Below, in pieces: positions 1 through 7,405 of a stretch of 13,965 nucleotides of DNA. Under the pieces are notes generated by a model. The model was given only the letters and a program-made list of their open reading frames with translations. It was not told the origin of the DNA and did not search any database. Positions within the stretch are counted from its first letter, which is position 1, and each line of letters starts with the position of its first letter. Made by a program: the position numbers and the translations under genes. Origin of the DNA: an uncultured Eggerthellaceae bacterium (lineage in GTDB: Bacteria > Actinomycetota > Coriobacteriia > Coriobacteriales > Eggerthellaceae); contig CAQLOA010000022.1 in the NCBI GenBank assembly GCA_948829205.1, positions 1-13,965 on the forward strand, written 5' to 3'.

Positions 1-97
1 CGCCTATCTCGGCGCGCTTTTCAGTCTCGAGGTAGTGCAGCTCCTCTTCCAGGTTCTGGCGGCCTTCGGGAGTGAGGATGTAGTTGCTGTCTGCCAT
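1..97 (-). CDS. greA: Transcription elongation factor GreA, N-terminal fragment
   Basis: The minus strand from the ATG at 95-97 encodes 32 residues before the window edge, beginning MADSNYILTPEGRQNLEEEL. The pattern LTPEG...L..EL..L.......I is the start of the GreA N-terminal coiled coil. GreA enters the RNA polymerase secondary channel and stimulates transcript cleavage to rescue backtracked complexes. Only the N-terminal helix is visible, so the C-terminal FKBP-like domain and the acidic tip cannot be checked. The ribosome site is modest: AGG lies five bases before the ATG, and a better AAGGG lies twelve bases before it. The gene follows tatA by about 110 bases on the same strand. GreB or another Gre-like factor is possible, but the start fits GreA best. 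Confidence 0.82.
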   Translation of the reverse strand, partial: MADSNYILTPEGRQNLEEELHYLETEKRAEIG

Positions 98-207
98 TTA
101 TGCCTAGTTCCCTTCTAACGCACGGGCACGCCCGTCTTCAGGCGTGCCCAGGTACCGTCCGTTGCCTGCGCCTCGCTGCCCTTGCGGGCAGGGCGCCGTC
201 GGAGAAG
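98..207 (-). other. tatA-greA spacer with two perfect hairpins
   Basis: The 110-base gap between tatA and greA holds two perfect inverted repeats. One has 9-bp arms (GGGCACGCC at 124-132 and GGCGTGCCC at 141-149, 8-base loop). The other has 6-bp arms (CTGCCC at 176-181 and GGGCAG at 186-191, 4-base loop). Neither is followed by a T run on the minus strand, so they do not look like standard intrinsic terminators. They may be RNA processing or pausing structures in a shared transcript. The stems are seen; the role is unknown. Confidence 0.4.
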
Positions 208-495
208 CTACTCCGACTTCTTCTTCACCACGACCTTCTTGACCGTCTTCTTCGGCTGCTCGGAAGCGGCCTTCTCGGTTTCGGCCGGAACTTCCTCGAC
301 CACCGTCTCGACCGTCTCCTCGTCGTCGGAGGACTCAGCCACTTCCTTCTTGCCGGCGTCCATGCCGTCGCGAAGGCCCTTGACAGTCTTTCCAAGGGCA
401 GAGCCAAGCTTGGGAAGGTTCTTCGGGCCGAATATGAGCAGCACCACTACAAGGATGATAAGGAGCTCGGGAACACCCAGTCCGAGAATTTTCAT
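208..495 (-). CDS. tatA: Sec-independent protein translocase subunit TatA/TatE
   Basis: This 95-residue protein is a TatA-type subunit of the twin-arginine translocase, which forms the oligomeric conduit for folded proteins at the cytoplasmic membrane. It shows the family layout: a short N-terminus (MKILGLGVPELL), one membrane helix at about residues 8-22, the FGP hinge at 22-24, and an amphipathic helix at about 25-45. An acidic stretch (about 52-79) and a lysine-rich tail (about 81-95) follow. The ATG at 493-495 is chosen because TatA proteins normally start a few residues before the helix. In-frame TTG (505-507) and GTG (502-504) codons upstream would add only three or four residues. The best purine-rich site (GAAAG) is twelve bases before the ATG, which is long, so the start is not certain. 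No tatC is in the window. A TatB assignment is less likely because the protein is short. Confidence 0.88.
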   Translation of the reverse strand: MKILGLGVPELLIILVVVLLIFGPKNLPKLGSALGKTVKGLRDGMDAGKKEVAESSDDEETVETVVEEVPAETEKAASEQPKKTVKKVVVKKKSE

Positions 496-670
496 CTGAC
501 ACACCAACTTTCGTAGAAATTTACGCGCACAAGGGTATCACAACATGCCGAACCTTGCCCGCTCCACACAAAAAATCAGACGGAGCGTGCGGGACGTCGT
601 CCGACTATGGAACAAACCCCATGGCCATGGAGCGCGTTCCCTTACACCATCTGTACACCACTCAGCAAAA
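496..670. other. Intergenic region upstream of tatA
   Basis: This gap between the tRNA terminator and tatA has no credible gene. It must carry the tatA promoter on the minus strand, but I see no convincing -35/-10 pair. A palindrome CCATGGCCATGG sits at about 618-629. Short reading frames here lack ribosome sites and recognisable protein features. Confidence 0.35.
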
Positions 671-698
671 GAGGCCAGAGGATATGCCCTCTGGCCTC
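671..698 (-). terminator. Intrinsic terminator after tRNA-Pro
   Basis: An 11-bp perfect stem (GAGGCCAGAGG at 671-681 paired with CCTCTGGCCTC at 688-698) has a 6-base loop. On the minus strand it is followed directly by TTTT (complement of 667-670). It lies about ten bases beyond the encoded CCA end of the tRNA, so it ends the tRNA transcript. Confidence 0.85.
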
Positions 699-708
699 GT
701 GTTTCTAG

Positions 709-785
<77 letters not shown>

Positions 786-803
786 ACTTGAACAGCGTCG
801 TAA

Positions 804-812
804 ATGATAGCA
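804..812 (-). promoter_or_regulatory. Extended -10 promoter of tRNA-Pro
   Basis: On the minus strand TGCTATCAT (812 down to 804) matches the extended -10 form TGnTATAAT in all but one base. It places the transcription start near 797, about twelve bases before the tRNA 5' end at 785. No good -35 hexamer is seen at 17 bp, which extended -10 promoters tolerate. Confidence 0.45.
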
Positions 813-876
813 TAGTCGCCCCTGGGCAATCCAGACATTTCAGGAAGGCCCCGCGCGCAGGCAGGACGGTCCGATA

Positions 877-1368
877 TCAAAGCTTGCTGGGGTCGGCAGG
901 AGGCTTGACGGCGACGAGCGTGCCGTTCGGAAGGTCGGCCACCATGCCGCGGTCTTGCCCTTTCAGCAGCTCCTCCGAAACGACGGCGGCCACCGCCGCA
1001 TAGCGCGGATGGTCGGGGCCTATCAGTTTGATCTCGCCCTCGCCCACCTGGATGCTGATGGCGACGACGAACATCTGGCCGTTCAGCGGGAAGGCGTTCT
1101 GACCGCTGGACATGCCGATGCCGAGCATCTGCGTGATGGTCTCGCGGTTCACTATGTAGTCGGGGTAGTCGTCCGCATCCATCAGCGAGTTGGTGGCCGA
1201 ATCGGCCAGGCACACCTGCCATGCATAGAATTCCGCCCCGTCCGACGGCTGCGGGATGGCGGCGTCGGCGGCAGGAGCGCCTTCTGACGGGGCGTCGCCC
1301 AGCAGGTCGCCCACGTTGTCGATGTCGTCGAACTCGCCCGAGAAGTCGAACTCGTTGTTGTCAGCCAT
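877..1368 (-). CDS. Acidic protein of unknown function (163 aa)
   Basis: I do not recognise this family. The ATG at 1366-1368 is preceded by AAGGAG six bases upstream, which fixes the start better than an in-frame alternative 27 bases earlier. The first 50 or so residues are highly acidic and rich in Asp, Glu, Gly and Ala, likely disordered. Residues from about 51 on look like a compact alpha/beta domain (AEFYAWQVCLAD, then MFVVAISIQVGEGEIKLIGP, then ALRYAAV-like helix text and a C-terminal VADLPNGTLVAVKPP). There is no signal peptide, membrane helix or recognisable catalytic motif, so it is probably cytoplasmic. It begins 51 bases after the flippase-like gene on the same strand and may be co-transcribed with it, although an extended -10 motif lies in the gap. 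It is a real gene judged by ribosome site, codon pattern and length; function is open. Confidence 0.75.
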   Translation of the reverse strand: MADNNEFDFSGEFDDIDNVGDLLGDAPSEGAPAADAAIPQPSDGAEFYAWQVCLADSATNSLMDADDYPDYIVNRETITQMLGIGMSSGQNAFPLNGQMFVVAISIQVGEGEIKLIGPDHPRYAAVAAVVSEELLKGQDRGMVADLPNGTLVAVKPPADPSKL

Positions 1369-1397
1369 GGACAGCTCCTTCGATCGTTTCCGCAAAT

Positions 1398-1406
1398 TGT
1401 ATACCA
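1398..1406 (-). promoter_or_regulatory. Candidate extended -10 promoter of the acidic-protein gene
   Basis: On the minus strand TGGTATACA (1406 down to 1398) is an extended -10 element in the 51-base gap before the ATG at 1368. A transcript would start near 1391 with a leader of about 22 bases that includes the AAGGAG ribosome site. No -35 match is seen, so the gene could also depend on read-through from the flippase-like gene. Confidence 0.35.
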
Positions 1407-1419
1407 GGGGCGTTCGCCG

Positions 1420-3054
1420 TCATGCGGATTCCTTGGCGGCGTCGGACTTGGCCTTCTCGATGACCTTCTGGCCAATGGCGCGCCCCGCTTCGGCGCGCTG
1501 CTCCCACTCGGAGGCCTCGCGGTCCGCAGGAGCGTCTCCCCGATCGAGCCGTCTTTCCTCGCTGGCCTCGTCGGCCCGGACCTGGGCCAGGCGCTTGTCG
1601 TTCTCGGCCGCGCGGGCGGCCTTCTCGGCCTTCTTCTCGGCGCGCGCAGCCTTCCAGGCCGCCATGTCGGCACGCATGGCCTCCATCGAGAACGGACGGT
1701 CGAACGCGTCGCGCTTCCAGAACAGCCAGCAGATCAGCAGCACCGATGCGACGCCCACCTGCCAGGTTCCCTGGAAAACGAACTCGCTTCCGCCGATCAG
1801 CACCAGGGCGGACACAGTGACCGCCCATGCGGTGCGGAAGCGCATCACCAGCCCGATTGCGCACGCCATGAGAAGGACCGATGCCAATATCAGGGGCACG
1901 CCGGCGACCAGCGACCCCATGTTCACCCAGGAGGTAAGCATGGTGTAGGGCACGAGCGCATCAGGGGCGAACACGAGCCCTATGTTCACGATGCCCACGA
2001 GGAACACGAGCGTGCCCGACATCCAGGCGATGTCCTTGTGCTTCTGCAGCTCGGTGGCCGACTTCTTCGACTTGAAGAAGCCCGACTGCGACAGCATGAC
2101 CGCGCCGATGCAGAACGGTATCCAGAACATGATTCCGCGGTACACAAGCGCGATGGCGGCGGCTGTGGCAACCGAGCAGCCATACGCCGTCAAGATGGCT
2201 GCGATCATGGCCTCCACGACGCCGACGCCCTGCGGCGTTGGGCTCAATATCACCGAAATGGCCGCCACGGCGAACGCGGCGACCAACGCCTCCACGTTCT
2301 CGAATCCGAAGGCGTATCCGATGGCGACCAGGCACGCCATGTTCAGGATCGCCGAGAACGACGCGTAGGCCACCGTGATCGCGGTACCCTTCGGGTTCGC
2401 CGCCAGAAGGTTCGACGTGGCTATGAACGAGTGCGCCGTGGTGCGGCCCCACCCCACCTTCATCGACCTGCGCACGAAGCCCAGCAGCCTGTTCAGCAGC
2501 TTCTCGAGCAGCAAGAACACGCGGTACAGCACGCGGGGCCTTAGATGCCCTACGAAGAACAGGCTGGACAGCACCACGAGCACGCCCGCCAGCAGCAGCC
2601 CTCCCACCAGGAACACCGTGTTCATGTGGCCCGACACCCACATGGTTACGAACCCGATGACCGAGATGACGAAGACCGCGGCGAAGTAGCCTATCTGGGA
2701 CAGTATCGCGCCACCCGTGGACTGCCCGGCGTCGCATCCCTCCCTGTGGGCGTCGTCGATGATGAACGCCACGCCGGTGGCGCCGCTGAACAGGCAGAAC
2801 GTGTTGATGAACACCAGCGAGAAGATGAGCACCACGTTGTGCCAGAAGCCGGTGCGGTGCCCCACGGCCTCGAATGCGGCGTCGTAGGAGGCAGCCTGCA
2901 CGAAATGACGCCCAAGCATGAGCGCGATGGAGATGATTATCGGCACGAGCGCGCCGGTCATCATGGTGTCCAGGAAGCTGGACAGGTAGTCGGCGTTGGC
3001 GATCAGGAAGCACACGGCGACGATGCCAAGGATGAGCAGGAGCGCCTTCTTCAA
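1420..3054 (-). CDS. Flippase-like LPG synthase transmembrane-domain protein with charged C-terminal tail
   Basis: This 544-residue polytopic membrane protein belongs to the YbhN/AglD/MprF-flippase superfamily (lysylphosphatidylglycerol synthase transmembrane region). Members move lipids or lipid-linked sugars across the cytoplasmic membrane, or are uncharacterised. The family signature is at residues 272-282 (PTPQGVGVVEA). Residues 1-325 hold the flippase-type domain with about eight helices. Residues 345-447 add about four more helices. Residues 448-544 form a charged, Ala/Glu/Arg/Lys-rich tail, probably a cytoplasmic coiled coil. No aminoacyl-transferase domain follows, so it is not a complete MprF. 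The start is TTG at 3052-3054, chosen because GAAGGG lies six bases upstream; the nearby ATG at 3057-3059 is in another frame and stops after two codons. The substrate cannot be read from the sequence. Confidence 0.82.
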   Translation of the reverse strand: MKKALLLILGIVAVCFLIANADYLSSFLDTMMTGALVPIIISIALMLGRHFVQAASYDAAFEAVGHRTGFWHNVVLIFSLVFINTFCLFSGATGVAFIIDDAHREGCDAGQSTGGAILSQIGYFAAVFVISVIGFVTMWVSGHMNTVFLVGGLLLAGVLVVLSSLFFVGHLRPRVLYRVFLLLEKLLNRLLGFVRRSMKVGWGRTTAHSFIATSNLLAANPKGTAITVAYASFSAILNMACLVAIGYAFGFENVEALVAAFAVAAISVILSPTPQGVGVVEAMIAAILTAYGCSVATAAAIALVYRGIMFWIPFCIGAVMLSQSGFFKSKKSATELQKHKDIAWMSGTLVFLVGIVNIGLVFAPDALVPYTMLTSWVNMGSLVAGVPLILASVLLMACAIGLVMRFRTAWAVTVSALVLIGGSEFVFQGTWQVGVASVLLICWLFWKRDAFDRPFSMEAMRADMAAWKAARAEKKAEKAARAAENDKRLAQVRADEASEERRLDRGDAPADREASEWEQRAEAGRAIGQKVIEKAKSDAAKESA

Positions 3055-3119
3055 GCCATGCCCTTCGTTGCGTCTTCAGGTCAGTTAATTATAGCGCTCC
3101 GGGAATACGGGGTGCTTCA

Positions 3120-3149
3120 GCGTGTCAGGGGACGTTCGCTTTCGACGCA
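3120..3149 (+). repeat. Dispersed repeat unit, copy A
   Basis: This 30-base unit starts GCGTGTCAGGGGACGTTCGC and ends TTTCGACGC plus a neighbouring base. It forms the left arm of the palindromic element and aligns without gaps to the units at 10584 and 12796, and to the inverted unit at 3288. Confidence 0.75.
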
Positions 3150-3287
3150 TTCCATCAGCGGAGATTGCGGGGGTGGATGCGAGGTAAGCCAAAGGAGCCG
3201 AGAAATCCACTCGGGCCGCTCTTGCCCGAGTTAGTTCGAGGCGACGACGCGTCGAGCGAAACCCCCACGTCCTCCGTTGATAGGCAA

Positions 3288-3317
3288 TGCGTCGAAAGCG
3301 AACGTCCCCTGTCGCGC
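3288..3317 (-). repeat. Dispersed repeat unit, copy B (inverted)
   Basis: This is the right arm of the palindromic element and reads GCGCGACAGGGGACGTTCGC onward on the minus strand. It ends three bases before the stop codon of the DHA2-type MFS gene at 3320-3322, so transcripts leaving that gene enter the hairpin at once. Confidence 0.75.
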
Positions 3318-3319
3318 CC

Positions 3320-4690
3320 CTACTTGTCGCGCACGAACAGCACGGCGCAGACCAACACCGCCAGCGAGAACGCAGCGGAGAGCCCGAAGGCCAGATGGAA
3401 CCCGAAGACAGCCGCGGCCCCGACGGCGGCGGTAGACCCGCACACGGCCAGTATCAGCATCATCAGCGCCGTCCCCAGCGAGGCGGAGGCCTGGCGCGAG
3501 GTGGTGAAGAAGGCGCTGGCGTCGATCATGTTCTTCGGCGCGAGCCCCGACATTCCCCACGAGTTCAGCGGGCCGATGAGCGAGCTTATGCCGATCCCCC
3601 GCACGACCTGGCACAGCGTGACCAGCCAGAACGGCGTGGTCTCGTCGATGAACGCCATGGAAAGCGCGCCGGCGAAAAGCAGCACGGACGCCCCCACGAT
3701 GACGGGACGCGCGCCGATCTTGTCGCTGAGTATGCCGGCCAGCGGGTTGAACACGATGGCCAGGATTGTGACCGGCAGGAACACGAGCCCGGCGTCTACC
3801 GGCGTCAGCCGCATGACGCTGATGACGAACAGCGGCACTATCAGCGTTATGCCCATGAACGACGCGAACAGGCAGTTCTGCGCCACGAAGCTCGCGACGT
3901 AGGTGCGCGACTTGAAGATGTCCATGCTTATCAGCGGATGCTCGACGCGCTTTTGCCGCGCGATGAACCAAACCAGGCACACGACGCCCACCAGGGCGGG
4001 AAGCCACACCGCGGGCTCGGCCAGCGGCATGTTTGCCGCGTTCGAAAACCCAAGCAGCAGCCCGCCGAAGCCCAGCGTAGACAGCAGGAACGACGCGAAG
4101 TCCAGGTGCGCGTCCTGCGCCTTGTGCTCGTTGCGTCTGACCAGCAGCAGCGTGGCCGCGCCGAGCAAGACCGCGGCCGCCAGAAGCATCCAGAAGAAGC
4201 TACGCCACCCCAGCGTCCCCACCAGCACGCCGCCGATGAGCGGGCCGATGTTGGGGGCGAACCCCATGGCGATGCCCGCGATTCCCATGGCGGTGGCGTT
4301 CTGACCGGGCGGGAAGCGCGTCATGGCTATGGTCTGCAGGATGGGAAGCGTGATGCCGGTGCCGATGGCCTGCAGGATGCGGCCGCACACCAGCACCAGG
4401 AAGGTGGGCGCCAGCGCGGCCACCAGCGATCCCACCAGCGTGAACGCCAGCGACACCAGGATGAGCGTGCGCACAGAAAACCGGCGCGAGAGGTGCGTGA
4501 CAAGCGGAACCGTGATCCCGATGGCGAGCATGTAGACGGTGGTGAGCCACTGGCCCGTGTTCTCGTCGGTGCCGAACGACGCCTGCACGCCGCCCAGCAT
4601 CGAGTTCGTCACCGTCTGGGCCAGGCTGCCGAACGCGCATGCCAGGGTGACGATGGCGAACATTATGTATGTGCGGCGTCTGCCTTCCAT
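3320..4690 (-). CDS. DHA2-type (EmrB/QacA-like) MFS transporter
   Basis: This 456-residue protein has about 14 hydrophobic helices, the layout of the DHA2 drug:H+ antiporter branch of the major facilitator superfamily. Diagnostic text includes NSMLGGVQASFGTDENTGQW at about residues 29-48, a typical TM1-loop region with the WLTTVYML helix after it, and an antiporter motif C-like stretch APNIGPLIGGVL at 145-156. The second half repeats the fold (GILSDKIGARP resembles motif A). It probably exports a small molecule using the proton gradient. It is the last gene of the lar-rhaD-OPT run, 87 bases after the OPT gene. The ATG at 4688-4690 is chosen because the protein then begins MEGRRRTYIMF, a normal MFS start; there is no clear Shine-Dalgarno. 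An ATG at 4757-4759 would add 23 unlikely residues, and one at 4661-4663 would cut TM1 close. Confidence 0.85.
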   Translation of the reverse strand: MEGRRRTYIMFAIVTLACAFGSLAQTVTNSMLGGVQASFGTDENTGQWLTTVYMLAIGITVPLVTHLSRRFSVRTLILVSLAFTLVGSLVAALAPTFLVLVCGRILQAIGTGITLPILQTIAMTRFPPGQNATAMGIAGIAMGFAPNIGPLIGGVLVGTLGWRSFFWMLLAAAVLLGAATLLLVRRNEHKAQDAHLDFASFLLSTLGFGGLLLGFSNAANMPLAEPAVWLPALVGVVCLVWFIARQKRVEHPLISMDIFKSRTYVASFVAQNCLFASFMGITLIVPLFVISVMRLTPVDAGLVFLPVTILAIVFNPLAGILSDKIGARPVIVGASVLLFAGALSMAFIDETTPFWLVTLCQVVRGIGISSLIGPLNSWGMSGLAPKNMIDASAFFTTSRQASASLGTALMMLILAVCGSTAAVGAAAVFGFHLAFGLSAAFSLAVLVCAVLFVRDK

Positions 4691-4777
4691 AGGGAAACAG
4701 TATATCGGGAGCCCCGCGAAAACACGATGGGAAACGCTCGTCGACGGCAGCGGCCGCATTCGTTGGAAGCGCGGCGG

Positions 4778-6514
4778 CTATGCCAGCAGGGCTCCGCCGG
4801 CGACGACCATGGCGAGCACGATGCCCATGACGGACTCGCCGCCAAGCAGGCCCGATGCGACGACCATGCCCTTTTCCTCGGTGCGCCTTTCCGCAGCCTG
4901 CCGGGCCTCGTCGTCCAGGGACGCGCGGCGGCGCTTCATCACCAGGTCGAACACCACCTTAGCCATGGCGCCCAGGAAGGTCGTGAGGGACATGTAGAAG
5001 GGCAGGTAGATGCCCAGGCCGAACATCATCGACGGGAAGCGAAGCAGGTACAGCACGAAGCCCACGCCCAACCCGATGAGGAACGCCGGAAGGTTGGGTA
5101 TTCCCGACACCATGGTGGCGACGACGCTCGCCTGGGCCGAGACGAACTCCTTGCCCACGCCGAACGCGTCGGGGCCGTACGCCTGCAGAAGCACGCACAT
5201 GACGGCCACCGCGACCACCGAACCCACGATGCCGCCTATGGCCTGTCCCACCCACTGCGCCGTGGGGTTGGTGCCCAGCACCCTTCCTGCCTTGAAGTCG
5301 TTCATGACGTCGCCGGCAAGGCCGCAGGCCACCGCCACAAGCGCCGCTATGAAGAACAGCTTCACCTGGGCCATCTGAGCTATTCCCGCGACGCACAAAA
5401 GCACGATCAGCCCGAATATCTCCATGGGGTCGATGCCGGTCTGCCCCACGCTCTGGGCGCTCATGGCGCACGCCACGAACGCGGCGACCACCACGGCCAG
5501 CGACACCAGGAACGGCAGGTCGAGCAGCAGGCATGTGGCCACGGCCACGCAGGCCAGCACCAGCGCGCCCACGCCTATCCCGCGGGCGCGACGCCTGGAC
5601 GCAGCGACGTCCCCGCAGGCGTCGGCCTCGAGGTTGGGAACCACCTGCGCCTTCAGGCACATGTTTCTAGACTCGTCCATCTGCCTTCCCATGCGGGCCG
5701 ACAGGCTCTTCGCGGCCTTGGGTATGATGTCGCGCACGATGACGGCGATGCCGCAGCCCATCATGCACCCCATGCCCAGGCACGACGCGAGCTGCTGGCC
5801 GAACTCGACGCTCCAAAGACCTGCGGCGCTGCCCCCGACGATGACGCCGAAGTTGCCCAGCACCGCTCCCGCGAACCATACTACGATGGCGCCGGTCCCC
5901 ACCAGGAAGCCTACGGCCAGCATCATGGGCGAGTTGTAAATGCCGAACGCGACGCCCGGGATGCTCAGGTTGCACAGCATCGACGGAATGACCCCCAGCG
6001 CGTCGCGCAGCAAGGTGTAGACGGCGGCGAAGCCCATCGACCCGAACAGCATCTTGCCGGTGCTACCGCCGGCGTCGCCCGCCTTCAGCGTCTGCGCCGC
6101 GGCCTCGCCGATGGGGTATTCCAACTTCGCCTCGTCTATGAAGTGCCTACGCAGCGCGATGGAGCCCAGAAGCCCCAAAGCCGAGCCTCCCAGCGCGATG
6201 ACCGCAAGCTGCACCCACGATATGTCGTCGGCAAGGCCCAGCATCCATGCGCCGGGGATGGTGAAGGCGAGGCCGCCGGCCACCATGGCGCCCGACGACA
6301 TCACGGTGTGCGTGACGTTGGCCTCGTTCAGCGTGGACTTGCCCCGGCTTATCCACTTCAGAAGGAACAGCGACAGGATGGCCGCGAAGATGATCGGCCA
6401 CGGCAGAGCGCCCATCTTCAGCGCGACGTACACCGACGAGGCCGTTATGACGGCGCACCCTATGCACCCTATGAGCACGCCTCTGAGAGTAAGTTGTCCT
6501 TTGACCGCATCCAT
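4778..6514 (-). CDS. OPT-family oligopeptide transporter
   Basis: This 578-residue polytopic protein matches the bacterial OPT (oligopeptide transporter, YSL-related) family of proton-coupled importers for peptides or metal-chelate-like compounds. The N-terminal half shows GVLIGCIGCAVITASSVYVA, the conserved NEANVTHTVMSSGAMVAGG at about 63-81, FTIPGAWMLG, and LEYPIGEAAAQTLKAG at 131-146, which matches the OPT signature usually written as L.[YF]P.G.A.A..L. I count about 14-16 membrane helices. A charged loop at about residues 530-550 (KRRRASLDDEARQAAERR) precedes the last helix. The ATG at 6512-6514 has AAGGA five bases upstream. It lies 49 bases after rhaD and is probably in the same operon. 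The substrate is not predictable from sequence; its position among lar and aldolase genes hints at uptake of a substrate or a metal complex, which is inference. Confidence 0.87.
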   Translation of the reverse strand: MDAVKGQLTLRGVLIGCIGCAVITASSVYVALKMGALPWPIIFAAILSLFLLKWISRGKSTLNEANVTHTVMSSGAMVAGGLAFTIPGAWMLGLADDISWVQLAVIALGGSALGLLGSIALRRHFIDEAKLEYPIGEAAAQTLKAGDAGGSTGKMLFGSMGFAAVYTLLRDALGVIPSMLCNLSIPGVAFGIYNSPMMLAVGFLVGTGAIVVWFAGAVLGNFGVIVGGSAAGLWSVEFGQQLASCLGMGCMMGCGIAVIVRDIIPKAAKSLSARMGRQMDESRNMCLKAQVVPNLEADACGDVAASRRRARGIGVGALVLACVAVATCLLLDLPFLVSLAVVVAAFVACAMSAQSVGQTGIDPMEIFGLIVLLCVAGIAQMAQVKLFFIAALVAVACGLAGDVMNDFKAGRVLGTNPTAQWVGQAIGGIVGSVVAVAVMCVLLQAYGPDAFGVGKEFVSAQASVVATMVSGIPNLPAFLIGLGVGFVLYLLRFPSMMFGLGIYLPFYMSLTTFLGAMAKVVFDLVMKRRRASLDDEARQAAERRTEEKGMVVASGLLGGESVMGIVLAMVVAGGALLA

Positions 6515-6563
6515 AGCTTCCTTGACCTGCCAGGTTCGAAAGGGTTTTGGTTGGCGACCTATT

Positions 6564-7376
6564 CTACAGCTTGATTCCCAAACCGTAGGCTTCGGACATC
6601 GTGCGGATGTTATCGTCGGTGATGAAGCTTTCCATCGTGGGCTGCATGGAACGCACCTTCACAAGCACCTCGGACGCCTTCTCGATGGTATGCAGCAGCC
6701 CGAATGCCGCGTCGAACGTGTCGCCGGAGCATATGAGCCCGTGGTGCGCCCACACTACCGCGTCGTGCTCGCGTATCAGCTCGGCCGAGGCGCGGCCAAG
6801 CTCCACCGACCCGGGGTTCATCCACTCCAGCACGCCGACGCCCTGCGGGAACACCAGCGCGCATTCGCTTATCGCCTTCCAAAGCTCGCGCGTGAAGGCT
6901 TTTCCCTCAAGCGGAAGCACGAAGGTCAAAGCGATCAGGTTCGCGGGGTGCGCGTGGTAGACGACGCGGCTTGAGCCGTCGGTGGCCGCCTTCTTCGACT
7001 CGTGGTTCAGAAGGTGCGACGGCAGCTCGCTGGTGGGGCGGCCGCCTTCGGCGAACCCCCAGCACTGCCTAAAGCGCGTGCCAGAGGCATCCACCTCGAT
7101 GATTCCCGCACAGCGTTCGGGAACTCTTTCCATGTTGCTGAAGAACGACCCCGCGGCGGTAACCATGAAAAGCTCGCCCGCGACGCCTGGGGCCTTAGCG
7201 CCCTCGCCCACCTCGCGCCATTCGCCGGGAGTTAGGCATTCCGCCACCTGCGCGATCTCTTCGGAGCGAAGGCGGTAGGAAAGATTCCCGCCGTTGCATT
7301 CGTGCCATCCCTGCTTCCAGCCCTCGTAGGCCATGCGCACGAACTCCTGCGCGAATGGCGCCTCCATCACTTCCAT
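6564..7376 (-). CDS. rhaD: Rhamnulose-1-phosphate aldolase (class II, zinc)
   Basis: This 270-residue protein is close to RhaD, which splits L-rhamnulose 1-phosphate into dihydroxyacetone phosphate and L-lactaldehyde. It is nearly the length of the E. coli enzyme (274) and keeps its active-site residues at the same numbers: zinc ligands His141 and His143 (YHAHPANLIALT) and His212 (AHHGLICSG), with Glu117 (PTSELPSH) and Glu171 (SECALVFPQGVG). The N-terminus GWHECNGGNLSYRL matches the NGGN phosphate-binding region. The ATG at 7374-7376 has AAGGG nine bases upstream; a second ATG three codons later is possible. No rhaA, rhaB or rhaM is in the window. It sits 29 bases after larC and 49 before the OPT gene. 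A related class II aldolase acting on another ketose or deoxysugar phosphate is the main alternative, but the residue match favours RhaD. Confidence 0.86.
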   Translation of the reverse strand: MEVMEAPFAQEFVRMAYEGWKQGWHECNGGNLSYRLRSEEIAQVAECLTPGEWREVGEGAKAPGVAGELFMVTAAGSFFSNMERVPERCAGIIEVDASGTRFRQCWGFAEGGRPTSELPSHLLNHESKKAATDGSSRVVYHAHPANLIALTFVLPLEGKAFTRELWKAISECALVFPQGVGVLEWMNPGSVELGRASAELIREHDAVVWAHHGLICSGDTFDAAFGLLHTIEKASEVLVKVRSMQPTMESFITDDNIRTMSEAYGLGIKL

Positions 7377-7405
7377 TGCCTGATTCCCTTCCACCCCAGG
7401 CGACG

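Larger units (their letters stand above)
3120..3317. repeat. Long imperfect palindrome bounded by 25-bp perfect inverted repeats
   Basis: The arms at 3127-3151 and 3286-3310 are perfect reverse complements over 25 bases (core GGGGACGTTCGCTTTCGACG). Symmetry continues outward as GCGTGTC against GCGCGAC. It also continues inward imperfectly: ATCAGCGGAG and GGGGGT on the left match ATCAACGGAG and GGGGGT in the reverse complement of the right. The centre holds a separate 8-bp hairpin (ACTCGGGC at 3209-3216, GCCCGAGT at 3224-3231). The element fills most of the gap between the MFS gene stop and the flippase-like gene start, both minus strand. It resembles a paired REP element (BIME) or a MITE. No transposase is present, so mobilisation in trans, for example by a REP-associated Y1 transposase, is inference only. 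Confidence 0.75.

Noticed and set aside
3120..3317. The paired inverted repeat as a CRISPR array or a complete insertion sequence.
   Set aside because: There are only two inverted arms, no regular spacers and no transposase frame inside.
3287..6574. A 1095-codon open frame on the plus strand, antisense to the MFS and OPT genes.
   Set aside because: Its protein is rich in Arg, His, Gln, Asp and Gly, with no domain, no ribosome site and no hydrophobic structure. It is the usual antisense shadow of high-GC genes with strong third-position bias.
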